From the NCBI RefSeq assembly GCF_030766725.1, contig NZ_JARQWR010000001.1, forward strand, positions 124,001-188,000: DNA of 64,000 nt, given 5' to 3'. The notes beneath the pieces are model-generated. The model had not been told where the DNA came from. It worked only from the letters and a program-made list of their open reading frames with translations, and ran no database searches. This document shows positions 8,830 through 17,032 of this stretch, in pieces. Source of the stretch: Flavobacterium aerium. GTDB lineage: Bacteria; Bacteroidota; Bacteroidia; Flavobacteriales; Flavobacteriaceae. Every line of letters begins with the position of its first letter. The first letter of the stretch is position 1. A program made the translations under genes and the position numbers.

Positions 8830-10020
8830 TTATTGTTTCGGATATTGAAACGGTATTTGTGAAAGATAACGGCTTATTTTTCGATAAGGATAATCCGGTT
8901 TCCCTCTGTCTGCAAATTGTACAATAATCGTATTTGTTTTGGGATCAATGTATAGAATTTGCCCACCCATTCCTTCAGCGGCATAATCTCCTTTTTCTCC
9001 TTGCTGAGGAATCCACCACAGGTAATTTTGGGTAGATTCTTGCCAATATTTTGAAGTAAGAGGTTTTGCATTTCCAATAGAGATCGATTTTGAGATCCAG
9101 TCTTCTGGGAGAATTTGTATTGAATCATAGTTCCCTTTGTTCAAATATAGACGGCCTATTTTAGCAAGATCAATCGCCGAAGATTGAAACTTACTAGCTG
9201 TATTTGTTAAGCCATTTTCATGATCCATTCCCCAAGAAGCTTGCTGTTCAGCTCCTATAGATTTCCATACTTTCTCTTCAAAATAAGCAGGGATTTTTTT
9301 TCCAGTCGCTTCTTCCAGAACCCAACCTAAGAGTAGTGGATCTACACTTTTATATTTCCATTTTGTGCCTGATACCGTGTCTTTTTGAAGTTGAAGAAGT
9401 TCTTTTTTAACATCATCCGTATAATAATATTTTCCTTCATCTGAAAAGACATCAGAGATAAAGCTTTTCTGAATTTCTTTATAAGCTAATCCCGATTGCA
9501 TCATTAATAGATTGCTAATAGTGATGTCATTGAAAGCTTTGTTTTGCTTTAGCTCAGGGATATATTGTGTTATTTTATCCTCTAGACTTTTAATGTTACC
9601 ATCTTTCAAGGCGATACCGACCATAACTGACAGCATACTTTTGGATATAGAGAAAGTAGGAGCTAATGTTTTTTCAGTAAATCCATCGGCATACTTTTCA
9701 TATAAGACAGTATCATTACGTATGACCATGAATACTTTTGTATTATTACCTTTCAGATAATCTGAAAAAGGAACTAATACATGTTTTGAATTGTAGACTA
9801 ATACAGTATCCAAATCGTTTCTTTGAACCAAAGGTTTAATAAAATGAAAAGGAGTAGTACTAGGCTGTACCATTTCTTGCGGGAATATTTTGTAGGTTTC
9901 TATGCCGGGAGATTGATAACGAAGAACTTTAATTAAATAGGGATTTTTGATGAATAAAAAAGCTAGTCCAACAAGTCCAATAGTAAGAGTAATTAAGAAT
10001 ATTCGTTTAAAAGTTTTCAT
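8830..10020 (-). CDS. Serine hydrolase, class C beta-lactamase/6-aminohexanoate dimer hydrolase family
   Basis: 396 aa. An N-terminal membrane helix (about 8-24) anchors a beta-lactamase-fold domain. The SxxK motif is S124-I-S-K127 in APTFSISKSMLSVMVG. The usual Y-x-N is YKS (KWKYKSVDPLLLGWVLEEAT), so Asn is replaced by Ser; the third motif region is GMGGQ. Members hydrolyse amides or esters and are usually not true beta-lactamases. The gene stands alone: it has its own promoter (TTTTG, 18 bases, TATTTTTG) and is separated from both neighbours. The substrate cannot be told from sequence. Confidence 0.87.
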   Translation of the reverse strand: MKTFKRIFLITLTIGLVGLAFLFIKNPYLIKVLRYQSPGIETYKIFPQEMVQPSTTPFHFIKPLVQRNDLDTVLVYNSKHVLVPFSDYLKGNNTKVFMVIRNDTVLYEKYADGFTEKTLAPTFSISKSMLSVMVGIALKDGNIKSLEDKITQYIPELKQNKAFNDITISNLLMMQSGLAYKEIQKSFISDVFSDEGKYYYTDDVKKELLQLQKDTVSGTKWKYKSVDPLLLGWVLEEATGKKIPAYFEEKVWKSIGAEQQASWGMDHENGLTNTASKFQSSAIDLAKIGRLYLNKGNYDSIQILPEDWISKSISIGNAKPLTSKYWQESTQNYLWWIPQQGEKGDYAAEGMGGQILYIDPKTNTIIVQFADRGKPDYPYRKISRYLSQIPFQYPKQ

Positions 10021-10072
10021 AATACAGTATTTCAGTAAAAAAGAAGAAGTTCCTTTTTATTTTGAATCCATA

Positions 10073-10103
10073 CAAAAATAACGTTTTGTGATAGAACCCA
10101 AAA
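10073..10103 (-). promoter_or_regulatory. Promoter (-33 TTTTG, 18-base spacer, -7 TATTTTTG) for the serine hydrolase
   Basis: On the minus strand TTTTG (10103-10099) is separated by 18 bases from TATTTTTG (10080-10073), matching the Flavobacterium TTG-N17-23-TAnnTTTG consensus. It is the clearest two-part promoter in the window and lies about 52 bases before the ATG at 10020. Confidence 0.65.
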
Positions 10104-10111
10104 TTTATGTA

Positions 10112-10137
10112 ATAAAAAAGAGAGCCGAAGCCCTCTT
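10112..10137 (-). terminator. Terminator with a UUCG tetraloop after the PEBP gene
   Basis: On the minus strand AAGAGGGC-TTCG-GCTCTCTT (one G-T pair) is followed by a T run. It lies just beyond the stop at 10145. Confidence 0.85.
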
Positions 10138-10144
10138 AATGTAT

Positions 10145-10687
10145 TTATCTTTTGAAATAAGCCGTTATCGTAGATTTTGCAATAGTATTACTATTTATTG
10201 TATAACCTACTACAGATGCATTTGTATTTTTGTCGAGTTCTAAATGATCTACCTTCAAAGCAAAAACCGTAATTTCATATTTGTGAAAGTTATCGCCTTC
10301 TGGTGGACAAGGACCACCATAACCATAGCTTCCATAATCTGTTATGCTTTGAATAACCTCTTTTGTAGTTAGTGTTTTTGTAATGTCACCAGCGCCCGTT
10401 TTAAGTTCCTTTGTTGTAACGGGAATATTAAAAACGACCCAATGTGTCCATCCTCTTCCAGTAGGAGCATCGGGGTCATACATAATTATGGCAAAACTTT
10501 TTGTCCCTTTTGGCGCATGCTCCCAAGAGAGTTGAGGGGAAATATTCTCCCCTGTACAACCAAAACCATTAAAAACTTGTTTTGACATTATTTGTCCTTG
10601 TAAATCAGAACTTTTTAAAGTAAAAGTTTGAGCTTGAGTGCTTATTGTAATAAATAAGCTTGTAAGTACTAGATAAATTGATTTCAT
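10145..10687 (-). CDS. Secreted YbhB/YbcL-family PEBP (Raf kinase inhibitor-like) protein
   Basis: 180 aa from the chosen ATG 10687, starting with a signal peptide (MKSIYLVLTSLFITISTQAQ). An in-frame ATG at 10708 was rejected: a TAACTTTG promoter element at 10713-10706 would leave it upstream of the transcript. The family signature is clear: NISPQLSWEHAPKGTKSFA, MYDPDAPTGRGWTHWVVFNIP and YGYGGPCPPEGDNFHKYEI, which form the conserved anion-binding pocket. Bacterial PEBP proteins have no agreed function; kinase or protease inhibition is extrapolated from eukaryotes. It is a single-gene unit with its own promoter and terminator. Confidence 0.93.
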   Translation of the reverse strand: MKSIYLVLTSLFITISTQAQTFTLKSSDLQGQIMSKQVFNGFGCTGENISPQLSWEHAPKGTKSFAIIMYDPDAPTGRGWTHWVVFNIPVTTKELKTGAGDITKTLTTKEVIQSITDYGSYGYGGPCPPEGDNFHKYEITVFALKVDHLELDKNTNASVVGYTINSNTIAKSTITAYFKR

Positions 10688-10705
10688 GACCTTGTTATTT
10701 TTTAA

Positions 10706-10713
10706 CAAAGTTA
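10706..10713 (-). promoter_or_regulatory. Promoter -7 element (TAACTTTG) for the PEBP gene
   Basis: An exact TAnnTTTG match, 18 bases before ATG 10687. It also decides the start codon, because the in-frame ATG at 10708 falls inside the element. Confidence 0.6.
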
Positions 10714-10761
10714 AAGGGAAGCTTCAGGTTGGAGTTACTCGTTAAAGGCCTAAAAGTGTTG

Positions 10762-11610
10762 CTAAACGTCCAGATTATGTTTTTGATATTGTTTAGGAGT
10801 CATTCCGTAGTTTTGCTTGAAAGCCTGAATAAAACTGGATAAGCTTTGATATCCCATCTCTAAATAGATGTCATTTGCACGATTAGAAGACTGTAGTAAT
10901 TGCTCAGCTGCATATTCCAGACGCTTTTTCTGGATCCATTTGACAGGAGAACAGTGATAGATGTGTTCAAAGTGTCTTTTGAAACTTGAAATACTCATAT
11001 TGCATAAAAAAGCCAATTCGGAAACCTGAAGATTACTCCTCCAATTATTGTGAATTACTTCTTGTATTTTGAATTGTTCATTTTGATTCTGCTCATTCAG
11101 TAGATCTTTAATATTTAAATTTTGATGTTGTATTAAATACAAAAAAAGTTCTTCCAGTTTAATTGTTTTTGCAATACGATCAGAAGCTTCTATGAATTGT
11201 AGTGATTCTAAGAAATGCGAAATATAATTATCTATTTGACCCTTAATAACAACCGTGCTAGATTTTTCTTTTTTGGGAAAATGATGGGCATATTTTAAAA
11301 CAAATGAAGCCAAGAACTGATTATCAAAAAAGAGTAAAATACTGTGATACTCATTTTCTTCAGTGAGTTTTTCGGACATCAAATAATTGCCGGATTTCAT
11401 AAAAATGAATTCACGAGGCTCTATGTTTTCAGATTGATGACCATTATAAAGCAGGTTTTTATAACCTTTTAAAAGAAAACTGAATGCATTTGTTTTTAAA
11501 GTAACCCTGTTTTTTTTATACTCATACGTTGAGTGATAATGATGGATATGTATTCCCTCTTTAGAGTCAGTTTCTATCAGGAAGTCATCAGGAATTAAAT
11601 AATGATTCAT
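10762..11610 (-). CDS. AraC-family transcriptional regulator
   Basis: 282 aa. The N-terminal half (about 1-165) is a cupin-like effector region (KTNAFSFLLKGYKNLLYNG, PREFIFMKSGNYLM). The C-terminal about 100 residues hold two helix-turn-helix motifs typical of AraC: LQVSELAFLCNMSISSFKRHFEHIYHCSPVKW and ANDIYLEMGYQSLSSFIQAFKQNYGMTPKQY (in part). It is the last gene of the minus-strand run from panC and starts 16 bases after the HExxH gene. Whether it shares that transcript or regulates it cannot be told. The effector is unknown. Confidence 0.92.
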   Translation of the reverse strand: MNHYLIPDDFLIETDSKEGIHIHHYHSTYEYKKNRVTLKTNAFSFLLKGYKNLLYNGHQSENIEPREFIFMKSGNYLMSEKLTEENEYHSILLFFDNQFLASFVLKYAHHFPKKEKSSTVVIKGQIDNYISHFLESLQFIEASDRIAKTIKLEELFLYLIQHQNLNIKDLLNEQNQNEQFKIQEVIHNNWRSNLQVSELAFLCNMSISSFKRHFEHIYHCSPVKWIQKKRLEYAAEQLLQSSNRANDIYLEMGYQSLSSFIQAFKQNYGMTPKQYQKHNLDV

Positions 11611-11626
11611 TTTTTCAGAATAAATT

Positions 11627-12139
11627 TTATAACAATGATACCAATAAGTTATCTACTTGGAGTTTCTGGTCATGGTATTTTATTTGTAATACAGAATCAT
11701 TGCCCATTCGTTGGTAATATTCGAGCGCTTTAGTACCAAATGCTTTTTTATGAAAATCAGATACATCGGGAATCTGAGGGAATTGAGTATGGAATAACAT
11801 TTCATAATATGCCTGCCACTCCCGTTCATTTTTATCTTCTACGATCGAACCTTTTGCTTTTTGACGCACGTGAATCATTTCATGTGCCAATAAGTTGAGC
11901 ATTAAAATTAATGGAAAATCAAATGTGTTTTCAGGAATACGAATGATTTGTGGTTCGCCAAATGTACCTTCAGTAGTCATCAGGATGAATTCAGGCTTTG
12001 CGATTTCGCGTAATTCAAAACCTTTAAAGTTGGGATGCCTTAATTGATATTCATCGAGGAGAAAATCAGCAGCATTAATAGTTTCTCCAAGTTCGTAGAA
12101 ACTATTAATGTACTGTTGTATAACTTCAAAGCTTTTCAT
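11627..12139 (-). CDS. Small putative zinc metallopeptidase-like protein (HExxH), function unknown
   Basis: 170 aa, no signal peptide or membrane segment, so cytosolic. The one recognisable feature is H86-E-M-I-H90 in LLAHEMIHVRQ, a zincin-type metal-binding and catalytic motif in a predicted helix, with further acidic residues downstream (EDKNEREWQAYYEM) that could supply the third ligand. It resembles SprT-like or putative phage-type peptidases only in general form. It lies 12 bases downstream of radA, so it is probably co-transcribed with it. I do not recognise a named family. Confidence 0.7.
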   Translation of the reverse strand: MKSFEVIQQYINSFYELGETINAADFLLDEYQLRHPNFKGFELREIAKPEFILMTTEGTFGEPQIIRIPENTFDFPLILMLNLLAHEMIHVRQKAKGSIVEDKNEREWQAYYEMLFHTQFPQIPDVSDFHKKAFGTKALEYYQRMGNDSVLQIKYHDQKLQVDNLLVSLL

Positions 12140-12151
12140 TTGAATTATAAT

Positions 12152-13516
12152 TTATCCAAATAATTCACTAACTACATCTTCTATTTTGGCAACAAGACGT
12201 ACGTTGATGAATGTTTTGTTTAGTGCAATTTTATTGTATTTTGAAACAAGAATGGTTGTAAAACCTAATTTTTCAGCCTCTTGAATACGTTGGTCTATTC
12301 GGTTTACAGGACGTATTTCTCCTGCAAGTCCAATTTCTCCTGCAAAACAAAAACCTTTGCCTACAGGAATATCTTCATTTGAAGATAATATGGCAGCAAC
12401 AACAGCCAAATCGATAGCAGGGTCATCTACAGAAATTCCTCCTGTAACATTAAGGAAAACGTCTTTCGCTCCTAAACGGAAACCAGCTCTTTTTTCCAAA
12501 ACAGCCAAAATCATATTTAAACGTTTGGCATTATAACCTGTTGTACTTCGTTGAGGTGTTCCGTAAACTGCGGTACTTACTAAGGCTTGAATTTCAATCA
12601 TCAAGGGACGCATTCCTTCCATCGTGGTTGCAATGGCAGTTCCACTTAACTCCTCATCTTTGTGTGAAATTAATATTTCAGATGGATTTGATACTTCACG
12701 TAAACCACTGCCTTGCATTTCATAAATACCTAGTTCTGATGTAGATCCAAAACGGTTCTTTAAGGAGCGTAGAATGCGATAAATATGATTTCGATCTCCT
12801 TCAAATTGCAATACTGTATCCACCATGTGTTCCAGTATTTTTGGACCAGCAATAGTGCCATCTTTGGTAATATGTCCAATTAAGATTACGGGAACATTAG
12901 ATTCTTTGGCAAATTTTATAAGCTCAGCAGTACATTCCTTAATTTGAGAAATACTTCCGGCAGAAGATTCAATATAATCGGTATGTAAAGTTTGTATGGA
13001 ATCAATAATCACCACATCGGGATCAATCGTTTCGATCTGCTTAAAGATATTCTGTGTTTTTGTTTCTGTAAGGATATAACAATTATCGCTTTCAGAATTG
13101 ATTCGTTCAGCGCGCATTTTAATTTGCTTCTGACTTTCTTCTCCTGAAACATACAATGTTTTATACGGTAATTTAAGTGAGATTTGGAGTAATAAAGTAC
13201 TCTTCCCAATACCAGGTTCACCACCTAATAATATCAATGAACCAGGCACAATCCCACCGCCTAAAACACGGTTTAATTCCTGATCTCCAGTGTTAAGACG
13301 GATTTCCTCAGTACTATCAATTTCTTTGATTTTTAAAGACTTGGCTACCCTTTTTGAATCAGGAGTTGTTGCGCTTTTCCAATCTTTTTTATCTTCTTTT
13401 TGTATAATCTCTTCCGCAATAGTATTCCATTCTTTACAAGCATTACATTGTCCTTGCCATTTAGAATACTGCGTGCCACAATTTTGGCAGAAAAAAGAAG
13501 TTTTAATCTTCGACAT
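12152..13516 (-). CDS. radA: DNA repair protein RadA (Sms)
   Basis: 454 aa, the normal length. RadA is a RecA-like branch-migration ATPase helping recombinational repair. The N-terminal zinc finger is C10-x2-C13...C24-x2-C27 (FCQNCG, CNACKEW). The Walker A motif is GGEPGIGKST (about 97-106), Walker B is DVVIIDSIQTL, and the RadA-specific KNRFG motif appears in RSLKNRFGSTSELG. The C-terminal Lon-like domain has GGISVDDPAIDLAVVAAI and GEIGLAGEIRPV. It starts 3 bases after the upstream hydrolase gene and is followed closely by the HExxH gene, so it lies inside the long minus-strand operon. Confidence 0.97.
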   Translation of the reverse strand: MSKIKTSFFCQNCGTQYSKWQGQCNACKEWNTIAEEIIQKEDKKDWKSATTPDSKRVAKSLKIKEIDSTEEIRLNTGDQELNRVLGGGIVPGSLILLGGEPGIGKSTLLLQISLKLPYKTLYVSGEESQKQIKMRAERINSESDNCYILTETKTQNIFKQIETIDPDVVIIDSIQTLHTDYIESSAGSISQIKECTAELIKFAKESNVPVILIGHITKDGTIAGPKILEHMVDTVLQFEGDRNHIYRILRSLKNRFGSTSELGIYEMQGSGLREVSNPSEILISHKDEELSGTAIATTMEGMRPLMIEIQALVSTAVYGTPQRSTTGYNAKRLNMILAVLEKRAGFRLGAKDVFLNVTGGISVDDPAIDLAVVAAILSSNEDIPVGKGFCFAGEIGLAGEIRPVNRIDQRIQEAEKLGFTTILVSKYNKIALNKTFINVRLVAKIEDVVSELFG

Positions 13517-13519
13517 TTT

Positions 13520-14665
13520 TTACGATTTGTTTTTTAATGCATCAGCTCTTTCAAGCATCATATCTTTTGTTAAATCACCAATTTCATTTTTTCCAAAACC
13601 ATTTTGATAGGCTTTGGCAGCTCTTTTAAAATCACCTGTATTTTCATAAAATAACGCCATGTGGTAATCACCTAGCATTGATTTTGGGTAATTTTTCTTT
13701 GCAACTGCAGCCAGTTTTTCAAATTCTGGATATGCTTTGTTCTTTAGTATTGCAGCTTCAATTGCTTTGAAATCATTGACACGAATCGGCATTTTAATAC
13801 CCAGTGCTTTTTCAATAATATCATATTTATTGGTTAAATATTCTGTGTAATTTCCATTTAAAGTAGCAATTTTCTCTTGGTATTCTGTAGTGGTAATAGG
13901 TTGATAAGAAGAAAAAATATGATATAAGGCATTTGGAATAGCTTGTAAAACTAAAGAATAATGTGAAGCACCTTTGAAATCGTCAAAAGAGTAATTCAAA
14001 GTAGGAACTTTAAGCACTTTCAAGCTTTCATCCAATTGTTTAATTTTTTTAGTGAATTTTTTCACATCCCCATCAGCAGTAGCTTGGTAGTAATAAATTG
14101 GTTGTTTGATTAGTGCCAAACGTTCTGCAATATGAGTTTCCATATCCAAAGGAAAATCTGGACTCAATGAAATGTAGGCATTAAATAAAGGTTGATCTTT
14201 GTATAAATAGAAATTTAAAAAACCAGCTGTGATATCATGTCCAGTGATAATTTTGAAAGGAGCAACTCTGTATTTTTTTTCTAAAAATGGAATTAATTCA
14301 CTACCAATAAATTCAAAAAAAGCAGCTCCTTGTTCGTCTGGTAAACCCGTTGCAGGATCAACCGTGCTGTCGGCAATACGCTCCCCATTTTTATTTTGAC
14401 TGATTCCTACGATGATTAATTCTGGTAAATCATCCCAATAGGTTGCATAACTCATTACGCCAGAAAAAGGATCTAATAAATATTCCCCGTCCAATGCAAT
14501 TAATAAAGGATATTTTCGGTCTGTATTGTTAGAGTATGATCTTGGAAGGTCAATAGTAATGTCACGATTCCCTTTTAATTTTTCCGATTGAAAAGGCTCG
14601 GTTTTTCTTTGTGCAAATAGGCTGATTGAAAATAAACAAAATAAAAGTAAAGTAATGTTCTTCAT
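13520..14665 (-). CDS. Secreted alpha/beta-hydrolase-fold protein (putative esterase family) with Asp in the nucleophile position
   Basis: 381 aa from ATG 14665, chosen because it begins a signal peptide (MKNITLLLFCLFSISLFAQ). A longer in-frame reading would run into the preceding flippase gene. The fold resembles enterobactin-esterase-like proteins (TIDLPRSYSNNTDRKYPLLIALDGEY in pieces, PELIIVGI, SELIPFLEKKY). The nucleophile elbow reads IITGHDITAGF, so D144 sits where GHSxGG enzymes have Ser. The C-terminal about 100 residues look like a TPR (FEKLAAVAKKNYPKSMLGD, ALFYENTGDFKRAAKAYQNG). It may be a non-esterase or use an Asp nucleophile. It lies between the flippase and radA in a conserved flavobacterial order. 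Confidence 0.82.
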   Translation of the reverse strand: MKNITLLLFCLFSISLFAQRKTEPFQSEKLKGNRDITIDLPRSYSNNTDRKYPLLIALDGEYLLDPFSGVMSYATYWDDLPELIIVGISQNKNGERIADSTVDPATGLPDEQGAAFFEFIGSELIPFLEKKYRVAPFKIITGHDITAGFLNFYLYKDQPLFNAYISLSPDFPLDMETHIAERLALIKQPIYYYQATADGDVKKFTKKIKQLDESLKVLKVPTLNYSFDDFKGASHYSLVLQAIPNALYHIFSSYQPITTTEYQEKIATLNGNYTEYLTNKYDIIEKALGIKMPIRVNDFKAIEAAILKNKAYPEFEKLAAVAKKNYPKSMLGDYHMALFYENTGDFKRAAKAYQNGFGKNEIGDLTKDMMLERADALKNKS

Positions 14666-14742
14666 ACCGTAAGTTTTTAGGTTGGGTTTGTTAGGTATAT
14701 TGATCTTTTTGAAAGTCAAAATTCGACCACCAATATAGGGAA

Positions 14743-15705
14743 TTATTTGCTTGGGTTCAGTAAAGGCAAAAGTAAAAATGAAAGCCCACCGAAAATAATA
14801 ACCATAGCAATTTGTGAAGTCCATACAATCCAGCCAAAGGCAGTTCCGGCAGTTTCAGGGATATTGTAAAGTAGTAGAATCTCCGCAATTAAAAAAGGAT
14901 AAGCTCCAAAACCACCATTTGTAAAGGCGATTGCCAAACTTCCTACAACAAACGCTGTAATGACTACACCAAAGCTAATTTCGCTAGTTTCAGGTAATGC
15001 AAAAATAGAAACATAGAACATAGCGATATAAGTACTCCAGATGAATAGTGTATGCAGAATGAAAGGCCATTTTTTTCTCATTTTAAAAACACTGAGAAGA
15101 CCTTCAATTAATCCTGATATTTTTTCTTTAATCGCAAGGATAAATTTAGCCTTAGAATAGGTGAATATTGCAACAAATGCAATGCAACCTACAACGGCTA
15201 GTCCTAATAAGATACTGAGTTTTTGAATTGGAATTTTTTCCAATAAAAAGTTCTTCAACGTATTAAATTGAAGAATAAGCGCGGTAAGAATAAATAAAAC
15301 AAGGAAGATGAAATCGACAATTCGTTCGGATACAATTGTTCCAAATCCTTTGTCAATAGGGATATTCTCGTATTTTTTAAGGACTAAAGCTCTAAAGAAT
15401 TCTCCCGATCTTGGAATGGTCATATTCATTAAATAAGCAATCCAAACGGCCATAAAATTATTGTAAATCTTAGAATGATATCCAAGATGTTCCAAAGTAT
15501 ATTTCCATCGGTAAGCTCGTGAATAATGGCTACAAAAACCAATCGCTAAAGAGGTATAAATATAATTGTAATTGGCATTTTTGAAGAAACCTTTTATTTC
15601 TTCAATCTGCTCAGGAGTATACTTTTGATAACTATAAACAATTAAAAATACGCCCAACAAAAGAGGGAGCAGTATTGATAACCATTTAGAGATTTTTTTT
15701 TTCAA
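14743..15705 (-). CDS. Flippase-like integral membrane protein (UPF0104/LPG synthase TM-domain family)
   Basis: 320 aa with about eight hydrophobic helices (e.g. LSILLPLLLGVFLIVY, IVDFIFLVLFILTALI, LSILLGLAVVGCIAFVAIF, IAMVIIFGGLSFLLLPLL). Family hallmarks are SHYSRAYRWKYTLEHLG near residue 60 and NMTIPRSGEFFRALVLKKYE near residue 95. The family is homologous to the flippase half of MprF and may move lipids or isoprenoid-linked intermediates across the inner membrane; no substrate is established here. It begins 4 bases after panD and belongs to the panC-panD transcript. Confidence 0.9.
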   Translation of the reverse strand: MKKKISKWLSILLPLLLGVFLIVYSYQKYTPEQIEEIKGFFKNANYNYIYTSLAIGFCSHYSRAYRWKYTLEHLGYHSKIYNNFMAVWIAYLMNMTIPRSGEFFRALVLKKYENIPIDKGFGTIVSERIVDFIFLVLFILTALILQFNTLKNFLLEKIPIQKLSILLGLAVVGCIAFVAIFTYSKAKFILAIKEKISGLIEGLLSVFKMRKKWPFILHTLFIWSTYIAMFYVSIFALPETSEISFGVVITAFVVGSLAIAFTNGGFGAYPFLIAEILLLYNIPETAGTAFGWIVWTSQIAMVIIFGGLSFLLLPLLNPSK

Positions 15706-15709
15706 AAGA

Positions 15710-16060
15710 CTATGTCAGTGTATTGTCCTTTTCGTTTGGAAAAACCAAAGTAGGTTTGAATGATTTTGCTTCTTCAAAATCTAGTATTCCGTATGAAATA
15801 ATAATAACAATGTCCCCTTTATGAACTTTACGAGCTGCCGGTCCGTTTAGTGTGATTTCTCCACTGTTTCGGTTTCCTTTTATCGCATAAGTTTCTAGGC
15901 GTTCACCATTATTGATGTTCACAATACTAACTTTTTCACCCTCAATGATATTGGAAGCTTCCATTAATGCTTCGTCAATGGTAATACTTCCGATGTAATT
16001 TAAATCGGCTCCAGTCACCGTCACACGGTGAATCTTAGATTTTACAACTTCAATTTGCAT
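15710..16060 (-). CDS. panD: Aspartate 1-decarboxylase
   Basis: 116 aa. PanD makes beta-alanine from L-aspartate for pantothenate and CoA. It is a self-processing pyruvoyl enzyme: the proenzyme is cut between G24 and S25 in NYIGSITID, and the new N-terminal Ser becomes the pyruvoyl group. Other conserved parts are [29 protein letters not shown]-like [12 protein letters not shown] and VIIISYG. The gene is 13 bases after panC, so both branches of pantothenate synthesis are made from one transcript. Confidence 0.97.
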   Translation of the reverse strand: MQIEVVKSKIHRVTVTGADLNYIGSITIDEALMEASNIIEGEKVSIVNINNGERLETYAIKGNRNSGEITLNGPAARKVHKGDIVIIISYGILDFEEAKSFKPTLVFPNEKDNTLT

Positions 16061-16073
16061 GATGCAAAGGTAA

Positions 16074-16922
16074 TTAATTTAATGAAATATTATCGATCAA
16101 TCGAATGTTGTTGATAAAAACAGCAATGAAAGCTCGGTAATGTTTTTTTTCGTCTTTTAGTATTATTGGTAAAAGTGTTTTTTCATCAGCAATTTGAAAG
16201 TATTCTAATGTGAAATCAGGATGTTGTAAAAAAGATTTTGTAACCCATGCTTTTACGTTTTCTGGACTTTCAGTGATAAATTTTTCTTTTGCTTCTTGGA
16301 GTATTTTATAGATAATAGCAGATTCATTACGGTCATGTGTTGATAAACGTTCGTTACGAGAACTCATAGCAAGACCACTTTCTTCTCTATAAATAGCACA
16401 TCCAATAATATGGACCGGCAAATGATGTTTTTCAACCATTTTCTTGACAATCAGCAATTGTTGGAAGTCTTTTTCTCCAAAATAAGCATTGGTTGGAGTT
16501 ACGATTTCAAAAAGACGCTTTACAATAGTACCTACACCGTCAAAATGTCCGGGTCTTCGTTCACCTTCCATTTGATTTTCCAGTCCGTCAAAGTCAAAGG
16601 GCTGTGAAACAGTATTGCCTTGGTATATATCTTCTACAGTAGGAGTGAATACAATCACATCCTCACTTAAGGTTTTTATTTTTGCAACATCCTGCTCCTG
16701 TGTTCTTGGGTATTTTGCTAAATCTTCAGCATTGTTAAATTGTGTCGGATTTACAAATATACTTACCACAGTGATTTGATTCTCACGGATTGATTGTCCA
16801 ATTAACGATAGATGTCCTTGGTGTAAAGCGCCCATCGTAGGGACAAAACCAATTGTGGTTTTTGGAGAGGCTACAGTATTTAAATGTTGTTTTAAATCTG
16901 CCTGGCTATTGAAAATGAGCAT
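16074..16922 (-). CDS. panC: Pantothenate synthetase (pantoate-beta-alanine ligase)
   Basis: 282 aa, the standard size. It condenses pantoate and beta-alanine with ATP through a pantoyl-adenylate. Visible are the nucleotide-binding [15 protein letters not shown] with its HIGH-like motif, [45 protein letters not shown] and the KMSKS-equivalent AMSSRNERL. It heads the minus-strand run panC-panD-flippase-hydrolase-radA and is divergent from the GT5-like gene. A TAAGTTTG promoter element lies 24 bases upstream of the ATG at 16922. Confidence 0.97.
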   Translation of the reverse strand: MLIFNSQADLKQHLNTVASPKTTIGFVPTMGALHQGHLSLIGQSIRENQITVVSIFVNPTQFNNAEDLAKYPRTQEQDVAKIKTLSEDVIVFTPTVEDIYQGNTVSQPFDFDGLENQMEGERRPGHFDGVGTIVKRLFEIVTPTNAYFGEKDFQQLLIVKKMVEKHHLPVHIIGCAIYREESGLAMSSRNERLSTHDRNESAIIYKILQEAKEKFITESPENVKAWVTKSFLQHPDFTLEYFQIADEKTLLPIILKDEKKHYRAFIAVFINNIRLIDNISLN

Positions 16923-16946
16923 GTGCTTATTTTATTAAATTGAATG

Positions 16947-16954
16947 CAAACTTA
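16947..16954 (-). promoter_or_regulatory. Promoter -7 element (TAAGTTTG) for panC
   Basis: An exact TAnnTTTG match on the minus strand, 24 bases before panC. It sits back to back with the plus-strand element at 16986, so the 110-base gap is a divergent promoter region. Confidence 0.6.
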
Positions 16955-16985
16955 AGATTTTAGTTATTAACTGCATAAAATTTTG

Positions 16986-16993
16986 TAATTTTG
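16986..16993 (+). promoter_or_regulatory. Promoter -7 element (TAATTTTG) for the GT5-like/DUF4270/glmS operon
   Basis: An exact TAnnTTTG match, 39 bases before ATG 17033. Confidence 0.6.
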
Positions 16994-17032
16994 CTTGTTT
17001 TTTGTTGACAATAAGTAAAACTAAAATACAAT

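Noticed and set aside
14666..14824. N-terminal extension of the hydrolase at 13520-14665
   Set aside because: It runs into the flippase coding region and precedes a clear signal peptide starting at 14665.
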